DNA from: JADDRA01 sp035553895
GTDB taxonomy: Bacteria > Actinomycetota > Acidimicrobiia > Acidimicrobiales > CADCSY01
Direction of reading: 5' to 3'
Assembly: GCA_035553895.1 (NCBI GenBank)
Contig: DATMJI010000023.1
Coordinates: 1 to 26,525, forward strand
DNA length: 26,525 bases
A model generated the notes under the pieces. The model worked only from the letters and a program-made list of their open reading frames with translations. It did not search any database and had not been told where the DNA came from. Made by a program: the position numbers and the translations under genes. Each line of letters begins with the position of its first letter. Positions within the stretch are counted from its first letter, which is position 1. This document shows, piece by piece, positions 1 to 5,472 of the stretch.

Positions 1-135
1 ACATCGAGGTCTTCTTCAATCGCCAGCGGCTCCATTCATCGCTGAACTTCCTCACGCCCGTCGAGTATGAGGACAGCATCCACCACCAGAGCGTCGCTCA
101 GGCGTCATAATCAACCTGTCCGTCGAAGCGGGTCA
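1..135 (+). mobile_element. Right end of an IS3-family insertion sequence (partial)
   Basis: The first 110 bases encode the C-terminus of an IS3-type transposase. Just downstream, about 112-135 ends in GGGTCA; read from the other strand it begins TGACCCGCTTCGACGG, in keeping with IS3-family terminal repeats that start with TG. I infer that the element ends near base 135. The left end is outside the window, so the inverted-repeat partner and the target duplication cannot be checked. A repeated IS at the edge would explain why the contig stops here. Confidence 0.6.
3..110 (+). CDS. IS3-family transposase OrfB, C-terminal fragment
   Basis: Reading from base 3, the frame gives 35 residues to a TAA at 108-110. 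They include FFNRQRLHSSLNFLTPVEYE, the hallmark end of the DDE integrase domain of IS3-family OrfB proteins (NxxRxHxxLxxxTPxEy). The rest of the protein, including the DDE catalytic residues, lies to the left of the window. This frame differs from that of the next gene, whose first possible start codon (67) falls inside it. The family assignment is secure. The subgroup, and whether the full element is active, cannot be judged. Confidence 0.85.
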   Translation: MEVFFNRQRLHSSLNFLTPVEYEDSIHHQSVAQAS

Positions 136-780
136 ACCCCAAGCGATATCAGCATCCCGCCAGGTCTGCTGCGACAGTTGCTGGCGAATCCCGCTGATGC
201 TCCCGCCTTGCTCGCAGCCCGAGCTGTTGAACGGCTCGCGCCCCGAGCGGTGCGCGACGTACGCTTGATACGCGAGCGCAATCCCCGGGCGACCGACCGT
301 CAGCTTGCGATCTACTTCAAGCGCAAGTACAGCCGCGCCGCGCGTTTGGAGGGCGCGGGCACCGGAGCAGCCGGAATATTTGGGCTCCCGGTTGACCTCG
401 TTGCACTCGCTTGGATCCAAAACCGAATGGTCCTGTCGATCGCCGCTGTCTACGGGCACGACATGACCGACCATCGGGACCGGGCAGCCGAACTGCTGAT
501 CCTTCAGGGAATTCACAATGCCCGGGAACCAGCGATAAGAGCGATCATCCAAGCGAGTGAGAAGGCTCTTGCCAAAGTGGTCCTTAGGCACCTCCGCAAG
601 GAAGCCCTGGTCCTCGTCAAGCAACTGTTCCGCGTTGTGGGTTTCAAGTTCACCCGCAAGGCACTGCTCGAGAAGGGCGTCCCTCTCGTCGCCGTGCCCA
701 TCTCTGCGGGAGTCAACCAGGTCTCCACTCAACTGTTGGCCAACTCGGCGATCAAGTTTTACGACACGACGATCACCTAG
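67..780 (+). CDS. EcsC family protein, 5' end next to or altered by an IS
   Basis: The central part carries the EcsC-family pattern: a hydrophobic glycine-rich stretch GAGTGAAGIFGLPVDLVALA (about residues 96-115), then a helix ending in AAVYGHDM, then a DHRDRAAELLILQGIH segment. EcsC-domain proteins are poorly understood; the name comes from Bacillus EcsC, encoded beside an ABC transporter. The ATG at 67 lies within the transposase frame, and the first 23 or so codons fall in the presumed IS terminus, so the native start may have been lost or replaced. In-frame alternatives are TTG at 178 and GTG at 250. The gene ends 80 bases before the likely start of the antitoxin gene, and all three genes from here to 1961 point the same way. 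Function unknown. Confidence 0.6.
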   Translation: MRTASTTRASLRRHNQPVRRSGSTPSDISIPPGLLRQLLANPADAPALLAARAVERLAPRAVRDVRLIRERNPRATDRQLAIYFKRKYSRAARLEGAGTGAAGIFGLPVDLVALAWIQNRMVLSIAAVYGHDMTDHRDRAAELLILQGIHNAREPAIRAIIQASEKALAKVVLRHLRKEALVLVKQLFRVVGFKFTRKALLEKGVPLVAVPISAGVNQVSTQLLANSAIKFYDTTIT

Positions 781-848
781 GAGTGGTGGAGAGCAGGCAA
801 CGACGCTTCCGCCTCCTGCTAGCGCGACGGAACGACGGCTCGGTGAGG

Positions 849-854
849 CATGAT
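849..854 (+). promoter_or_regulatory. Candidate -10 element of the vapB45-like gene
   Basis: CATGAT (4 of 6 bases match TATAAT) ends 6 nt before the GTG at 861. This is the same spacing seen upstream of several other starts in the window, suggesting a leaderless transcript. It is the main reason for preferring GTG 861 over GTG 783. Confidence 0.4.
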
Positions 855-860
855 GCAGGA

Positions 861-1553
861 GTGAAGCAGCAGGAGGTTTCGATCCTGGAGCGCCCCGTCT
901 ACGGAGTCGCTGAAGCGGCCAGCTTTCTGGGCCTGCGGCCGGATCGAGCACGTGCCTGGCTCGACGGGTACGAACGCCAAGGAGTCAACTATCCGCCCGT
1001 CATCCGCCTCCAGCGGACCGGCGCCGACATAGTCACATGGGGGGAGTTCGTCGAGCTCGGGTACCTACGCGAGTACCGCCGCAAGGGTGTCCCGCTGCAA
1101 CGCCTCCGTCCCGTGATCGACGATCTCCGCAGTGAGTTCGGAACTTCGTACCCGCTGGCGACGGCACAGCCGTACATCTATGGCAAGGAGCTCGTGCTCG
1201 AGCTTCAGGAGAAGAACGACCTCCCCAGGTCGATCGCCATCGTCATCTCCACCGGGCAGACCATCGCCTTGGCCGACGAAGCCGCTCGCTTCTTCAAGAA
1301 GGTGGAGTTCGATCCGCCCGACCGGGGTGAGGTCCGGCGGCTCCATCCCGCTGGGCTGGCGTCGCCGGTCGTGATCGATCCGCTGGTGCGCTTCGGCCAA
1401 CCTTCCGTGAACGGTGTGGCCACCGAGCGGCTCTGGGAAATCTTCGACGCAGGCGAAGCGATCGGGGACATCGCCAAGGGCTACGACATGTCGACGGAAC
1501 TGGTGAGGGCCGCCGTCGCCTACGAGGAACAGCAGCGCTCGATAGCGGCGTAG
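861..1553 (+). CDS. vapB45: VapB45-like antitoxin with C-terminal DUF433 domain
   Basis: The 230-residue product has an N-terminal MerR/HTH-like segment (VYGVAEAASFLGLRPDRARA, then a W-L-D-G-Y turn). Its C-terminus matches DUF433, with a GEAIGDIAKGYDMSTELVRA helix pair. Mycobacterium tuberculosis VapB45 (Rv2018, about 239 residues) has the same length and plan, and its toxin partner follows in the same order as here. The role would be to bind and neutralise the downstream PIN-like toxin and to repress its own promoter. GTG 861 is preferred because a -10-like hexamer lies 6 nt upstream and the length fits the family. GTG 783, just after the EcsC stop codon, would add 26 unconserved-looking residues. 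The stop lies 6 nt before the toxin start, so the two are probably translationally coupled. Confidence 0.75.
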   Translation: MKQQEVSILERPVYGVAEAASFLGLRPDRARAWLDGYERQGVNYPPVIRLQRTGADIVTWGEFVELGYLREYRRKGVPLQRLRPVIDDLRSEFGTSYPLATAQPYIYGKELVLELQEKNDLPRSIAIVISTGQTIALADEAARFFKKVEFDPPDRGEVRRLHPAGLASPVVIDPLVRFGQPSVNGVATERLWEIFDAGEAIGDIAKGYDMSTELVRAAVAYEEQQRSIAA

Positions 1554-1559
1554 TACGCG

Positions 1560-1961
1560 GTGGCGGCCAGGTTCTTCGTCGACGAGAACGACCTGGTACT
1601 CGGCAAGGCGCTCGCACAGCTACACGATGGGGTCGTCTATCCGGGACACCCAGGGCTGTCGGATGTTCCACGGGGAAGCTTGGACGACGAGTGGCTGCCG
1701 GTGGTTGGCGCACGTCGGGTCGTGGTCATCTCTCGCGACCAGCGCATCCGTTACCGGCCGGTCGAGAAGCTGCTCTGGGTGGAGCACCGGGTTCGAGGCT
1801 TCGTACTGACCGGTCGCAAGAGCCAGTCCACGGCCGACAGCCTCCGGATCCTCGCACGTCACTGGCACCGCATCGAGTCCGTGGTTGAGACCGAAGAACA
1901 GGGACCGTGGATGTACGCGGTCACCGAAGAGCGACTACGCGAGATCCAGCTCGCTGACTGA
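1560..1961 (+). CDS. vapC45: VapC45-like PIN-domain toxin
   Basis: The 133-residue protein begins ARFFVDENDLVLGKAL, the acidic first strand of the PIN-like fold (D8, E9). Further acidic positions are in DDEWLP and in the ISRDQRIRYRP stretch. The family to compare is the VapC45 PIN-like proteins (Rv2019, about 138 residues), predicted metal-dependent RNases. The start is GTG at 1560, 6 nt after the antitoxin stop and without its own Shine-Dalgarno, consistent with translational coupling. It converges with the integrase gene, whose stop is at 2003, leaving 41 bases between them. Its position inside an integrated element suggests a stabilisation (addiction) role; that is inference. Confidence 0.75.
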   Translation: MAARFFVDENDLVLGKALAQLHDGVVYPGHPGLSDVPRGSLDDEWLPVVGARRVVVISRDQRIRYRPVEKLLWVEHRVRGFVLTGRKSQSTADSLRILARHWHRIESVVETEEQGPWMYAVTEERLREIQLAD

Positions 1962-2002
1962 GTGGCCCAGCTGGGCGTGGCTCATGCCGGGACGCAGGTC
2001 GG

Positions 2003-3169
2003 TCACGCCTCAGGATGGTCCCTTGCCTCATCGGTCGGACGACGGAACGCCGCACCGACGATGCCGGCGGCACGGGTATCGGCGCCGGGCATGAGGTGGC
2101 CGTAGACCTTCAAGGTGGTGGACGTGTCGCGGTGGCCGAGGCGGGCAGCGACGGTGGTGACCGCCTCGCCGGCGTCAAGCAACAGCGAGGCTTGGAGGTG
2201 GCGGAGGTCGTGCAGGCGGGCCTTGACGCCAAGCTCCCGGCACAACCGGTACCAGGCCTGGCCGATGCGGTCGGGAGGGAGCGGCTCGCCAGATCCGGGT
2301 GCTCGTTCGAACACGAAGTCGGTTGGCCGTGGCGGGACGCCGGCGGCGGTGCCGCGCTCGACGGCACGATCCCGGTGCTCACGCAGCAGGCGCGAGGTCT
2401 CCTCGTCCAGGCCGACGTTGCGCACGGCGTGGGTCTTGGTGCCCTGGACGATGAGCTTCTTCTCGATCTCGAGGACGGCCCGGCGGATCAGCACCTGCAC
2501 GGGCTCGCTGGCGAAGTCGACGTCGTGCCACTGCAGCGCGCACGCCTCACCCCGCCGGCAGCCTGTGGCGGCGAGCAGCCGGAAGACCAGCGCGTTCTCC
2601 GGGTTGCGCGAGGCCGTCGCCCGCTTGAGCACCCGCAGCACGTCCTCGATGGGCGGGGGCTCGATCTCGTGGCGATGCACGCGAGGTGGGGTGACCCGGT
2701 CGATGGGGTTGCGCTCGATCCAACCCCATCGCACCGCCTGGGCGAACGCGGCCCGCAGGACGGTGTGGAAGCGCAGCACGGTCGCAGGGCTCCGGCTCTT
2801 GGTCTGGCCGAGAAAGCGGTAGAGGTCATCGACGACTTTCGGCGTGACCTTCTTGAGCGGAAGCGCCTTGAACCCGTCGGGAAGCTGAGCGACAAGGCGG
2901 CCGTAGCCGTACAGGGTCGACGGTGAACGGCCGAGGTGCTCGATGTGGGCCAGCCACTCCTCGAGGAGGGTGGCCACCGTCTTGGCCGACGGGGCTACGA
3001 CGCCGGCGTCGACCTCGGTCACGAGCGCGGCCAGTGCGCTCTGCGCCTGGCGCTTGGTGCCTTGGAAGGCTCGTGTCCGGTACCGGTCCTTCCCCGTGAT
3101 CGGGTCGACCCCCTCGTAGGCGCGGAGCTGCCAGCGGCCGGGACCGCGCTCGCGCATGGAACCCTTCAC
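2003..3169 (-). CDS. Tyrosine recombinase (phage/ICE-type integrase)
   Basis: The 388-residue site-specific recombinase has an N-terminal arm-binding segment (about 1-55, with GRWQLRAYEG and PITGKDRYRT), a SAM-like core-binding domain (about 62-155) and a catalytic domain (about 170-375). The catalytic set is visible: R205 in TGCRRGE, K245, H320 and R323 in LHDLRH, H346 in LGHRD, and the nucleophile Y356 in LKVYGHLM. It appears intact. GTG 3169 is chosen because GGAG lies about 6 nt upstream; ATG 3157 is an alternative. The start codon faces the 3' end of the tRNA-Arg gene about 230 bases away, the standard arrangement for an integrase that uses a tRNA gene as its attachment site. It would excise or integrate the DNA to its left. 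Confidence 0.93.
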   Translation of the reverse strand: MKGSMRERGPGRWQLRAYEGVDPITGKDRYRTRAFQGTKRQAQSALAALVTEVDAGVVAPSAKTVATLLEEWLAHIEHLGRSPSTLYGYGRLVAQLPDGFKALPLKKVTPKVVDDLYRFLGQTKSRSPATVLRFHTVLRAAFAQAVRWGWIERNPIDRVTPPRVHRHEIEPPPIEDVLRVLKRATASRNPENALVFRLLAATGCRRGEACALQWHDVDFASEPVQVLIRRAVLEIEKKLIVQGTKTHAVRNVGLDEETSRLLREHRDRAVERGTAAGVPPRPTDFVFERAPGSGEPLPPDRIGQAWYRLCRELGVKARLHDLRHLQASLLLDAGEAVTTVAARLGHRDTSTTLKVYGHLMPGADTRAAGIVGAAFRRPTDEARDHPEA

Positions 3170-3400
3170 GACCGTCTCCGGGGGCTGACCGCTACGGACG
3201 GATTCAGGCGGTTGTGAGCAGGTGCCGATGCTGGTTCACATCGGGCACCAGCAGTCGGTTTCACCCGTCGGATCGGCAGCGGCTCGACCATGGCCAGGAC
3301 GATAACCGGCTTCATGGACGGAAGCCATGGACAACAGGAGTTGCTGCGTCTCGGAGCCAGCCTGCCAGAGCACCTGCGACCCTGTGACCAGGACTTCCTC
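3170..3400. other. Integrase-tRNA spacer, probable attachment-side region
   Basis: No convincing gene is seen here. The only open frame is read through the tRNA and looks spurious. In tRNA-integrated elements this spacer normally carries integrase arm-type binding sites and sometimes an excisionase gene. I cannot pick out repeated arm sites by eye. Composition is less GC-rich than the chromosomal part of the window. Confidence 0.4.
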
Positions 3401-3476
3401 TGGCGCCCCCGGCAGGACTCGAACCTGCGACGCACGGTTTAGGAAACCGACGCTCTATCCTCTGAGCTACGGGGGC
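3401..3476 (-). tRNA. tRNA-Arg (anticodon CCT)
   Basis: On the minus strand the cloverleaf is complete. The acceptor is GCCCCCG pairing with CGGGGGC, the D-stem is GCTC/GAGC, the anticodon loop TTCCTAA gives CCT (reads AGG), and the T-stem is GCAGG/CCTGC around TTCGAGT. The discriminator is G, and CCA is genomically encoded (3403-3401). The first pair of the anticodon stem is T-T, the only irregularity. The 3' end points at the integrase gene, which makes the 3' half of this tRNA the likely attachment core. The second copy of that core would lie beyond the left end of the window; I saw no second copy between 1 and 3200. Confidence 0.96.
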
Positions 3477-3616
3477 TGGTCTTGCGAAAGTGCTGGTCAG
3501 CGGCTATTTCTGCTGCTGGATCGCGAGCCCTGCTTCGCCGATCGCGTCGAGATCCCGCGAGAATCCGGCGGGTGTGACGGACAACGACGGGTGGCTCCGG
3601 TGCCTGGTGGTCGTAC

Positions 3617-3892
3617 TCACGTCGTCAGGAGATGCGATCTGGCGAGCTCGTCGGCGTAGTCGAGCGGGTCACCAGGCAGAATCTGGAGATAGACTGACGT
3701 CCTGCTGCCGTTGAGGGTCAACCTGACGATGCGGGCAAGAACCGGGTCCATCTTGTCGGCGGCGATCACGATTGCCCCTCGGTGATCAGCGACGGGTCGC
3801 GCCTCGTCGAGAAAGGTCCACACGACCCCGGTCTCGTCGACCTGTTGGATGTCGCAGAGGATGTCGATCTGGACTTGAGCAGCGGTGGTCAT
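3617..3892 (-). CDS. Hypothetical 91-residue protein
   Basis: I do not recognise the family. The ATG at 3892 has an excellent Shine-Dalgarno on the minus strand (AAAGGAGGAGGTGACC before ATG), which argues for a real translated gene; a GTG at 3898 is also in frame. The product is small, soluble and acidic, with no signal peptide. It has a strand-rich start (VQIDILCDIQ) and a middle segment RGAIVIAADKMDPVLARIV. The TGA of the preceding broken gene is 2 nt upstream of this ATG, so the two were expressed as one unit. Composition is less GC-rich than the core genes. Confidence 0.6.
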   Translation of the reverse strand: MTTAAQVQIDILCDIQQVDETGVVWTFLDEARPVADHRGAIVIAADKMDPVLARIVRLTLNGSRTSVYLQILPGDPLDYADELARSHLLTT

Positions 3893-3894
3893 GG

Positions 3895-4313
3895 TCACCT
3901 CCTCCTTTGGCGGTCACGGTTGCGCTCGCCGGAACCGAACAAGGACGACAGGGTACTTGCCGCGTCGGCCGTGGCCTTGGGAACGAGGACGTCGAAGTGC
4001 GGCGCGTCGAACGTGGGCACAAGCTCGAACCCAGTGTCCTGAAGCACACGGCCGCCGCGGTTGTGTAGCTCCTCCGTGACCAGAGCCGGTCCGCAGGATC
4101 GCCTCCAGGCTCCAGCCGGCGACGGTTGCATCGAACGCTGATCGACGACATCGGGCGTCCCCGGTAGCCGTAGCGGTCCTGCTCACGTCGCATGTGGTCG
4201 ACGAACTTCTCGACGGTGATCGGGCCTGCTCGCACGACGAGCGTCAAGTCGTCCGGAGGCGCCGCGTTCTTGAGGTACGGCTCGATGTGACGCAGCACCG
4301 GCTCGGTTGTCAC
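3895..4313 (-). pseudogene. Frameshifted hypothetical gene (three apparent shifts)
   Basis: One protein-like sequence is spread over three minus-strand frames. From GTG 4313 the frame gives a good N-terminus (TTEPVLRHIEPYLKN, then TVEKFVDHMRREQDRYGYRG, to SSISV near 4137). The sensible continuation DATVAGWSLEAIL is in a second frame, RLWSRRSYTTA is back in the first, and GRVLQDTGFELVPTFDAPHF to the TGA at 3895 is in a third. The first shift looks like one extra base at about 4134-4137 (GTTCGAT for GTCGAT). Each segment reads as globular protein while the alternative frames there are Arg/Pro-rich. Either the gene is decaying or the assembly carries several indel errors. Function unknown. Confidence 0.55.
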
Positions 4314-4422
4314 GGCATCGCCGAAACTCTCGCCGCCCCGGTCGGTCGCATCGACAGCGAGGCTTGATACGTCATTTCGAGCCCATCGGTGAGGCGGCGT
4401 CGAGACTGGGGCTCCGACGCGG

Positions 4423-5301
4423 TCAGCGGGTCAGGCGTGGGTTCGGGCGTTGCAGGAAGGGCCGTACGGCCGCGTAGCCGCAGGCGAGGGCAACGAGGCC
4501 GTATGCGAGCCATCGCAGCGCTCCAAGGTCGGCCGATGACGTCAGCTCGCGGATGTTGACGACGAAGAGCAGCCCACCGACGGCCACCCCGAGGCCGCGA
4601 GCCGGCAGGAACCGAATCGCCCACGCTGCGATGGGCGCAGCCAACACACCTCCGGCCAGCATCGCCACGACCACGGCGACGTCGATGCCACCCCCGCCGA
4701 CGGACGCCAGCAGCGAGCCGGAGGCGACGACGGCGACGGCCACCTCGGCGGTGTTGACCGACCCGATGGCATAGCGGGGGGCGAGGCCGCGCTGGAGCAG
4801 GAACGGGGTCACCACCGGGCCCCACGCCCCGACCAGGCCGTTGGTCACTCCTCCAGCGGCGGCCACTGCCGCCGTTCCTCTCTCGTCATAGCGGCGACCG
4901 TTGCCCTCCTCGAGCTCGCCGCCGGCGGCCGCTGGAAGTGGCCGGCTGAAGCGCAGAAGGATCCGTGCAGCCATGCCGAGCAGCAGTACCGCGAGGATCG
5001 GCTTGAGCCTGTCGCCATCGACGTTGGCAAGCACGGTCACGCCGACCACGGCTCCGACCGAGCCGGGGATGGCCAGCCGCCGAACGACACGGCGGTCGAT
5101 GTTGTCGAACCGCCAATGGGAGATCGCGGCGGTGACACCGGTGGCCACCTTGGCAAGGTTGACCGTCGTGGAAATCGCTGCCGGCGACAGCCCGGTCCCG
5201 AGAAGGATGCTGGACGAGGTCGGACCAAAGCCCATGCCGAGGGCGCCGTCGACCAGCGATGCCGCGAATCCTGCGAGGAACACGACTACCAGCTCGTCCA
5301 T
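4423..5301 (-). CDS. TSUP-family permease (TauE/SafE type)
   Basis: The 292-residue membrane protein has about eight hydrophobic segments and the duplicated TSUP/DUF81 layout. The N-terminal repeat is FLAGFAASLVDGALGMGFGP followed by STTVNLAKVATG. The second repeat is GGVTNGLVGAWGPVVTPFLL followed by GSVNTAEVAVA. The family moves organic and inorganic sulfur anions (sulfite, sulfoacetate) and other small anions across the cytoplasmic membrane; the substrate cannot be read from sequence. ATG 5301 is chosen because GGTGGAG precedes it; the frame stays open to a TTG at 5310. It stands alone, divergent from the condensation-fold gene and downstream of the unknown cassette. Confidence 0.88.
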   Translation of the reverse strand: MDELVVVFLAGFAASLVDGALGMGFGPTSSSILLGTGLSPAAISTTVNLAKVATGVTAAISHWRFDNIDRRVVRRLAIPGSVGAVVGVTVLANVDGDRLKPILAVLLLGMAARILLRFSRPLPAAAGGELEEGNGRRYDERGTAAVAAAGGVTNGLVGAWGPVVTPFLLQRGLAPRYAIGSVNTAEVAVAVVASGSLLASVGGGGIDVAVVVAMLAGGVLAAPIAAWAIRFLPARGLGVAVGGLLFVVNIRELTSSADLGALRWLAYGLVALACGYAAVRPFLQRPNPRLTR

Positions 5302-5366
5302 CTCCACCAAGTTAGTAGGGAAGGTGGAGTTGCTGCAACGGCCGATCCGTCAGGTCATTTTCGCCG

Positions 5367-5412
5367 TCTGGTGGTCCGGATAGACCGCCGGCGCAGCGAT
5401 CGGACCACCAGA
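5367..5412. repeat. Inverted repeat, 12-bp perfect arms (intergenic element 1)
   Basis: Arms 5367-5378 (TCTGGTGGTCCG) and 5401-5412 (CGGACCACCAGA) are perfect complements around a 22-nt GC-rich centre. The element lies between two divergent genes, so it is not a simple transcription terminator. It resembles the other long intergenic inverted repeats in this window, especially the one at 14881-14929, which also carries TGGTGG in its arm. Confidence 0.7.
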
Positions 5413-5460
5413 TCCAGGGGGTGCACGGGAAACGGTTGTCCGACCGGGGCCTCCGGCGGC

Positions 5461-5466
5461 GACACT
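5461..5466 (+). promoter_or_regulatory. Candidate -10 element of the condensation-fold gene
   Basis: GACACT ends 6 nt before GTG 5473, the same spacing found before ychF, the matrixin gene, metH and the rhodanese-ThiF gene. The first base departs from TANNNT, so this is a weaker example. Confidence 0.3.
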
Positions 5467-5472
5467 GGGCTG

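Noticed and set aside
133..951. Long minus-strand open frame opposite the EcsC gene
   Set aside because: Antisense shadow of the EcsC coding region; no recognisable domain and no ribosome-binding site.
3166..3435. 89-codon minus-strand frame between integrase and tRNA, possible excisionase
   Set aside because: It starts inside the tRNA gene, lacks an HTH pattern and has no Shine-Dalgarno.
3895..4313. Programmed ribosomal frameshifting
   Set aside because: Three separate shifts would be needed and no slippery heptamer or downstream pseudoknot is evident; decay or indel errors are simpler.
5116..5472. N-terminal extension of the condensation-fold gene
   Set aside because: The frame stays open here only because it overlaps the divergent permease gene; the residues look like shadow coding.
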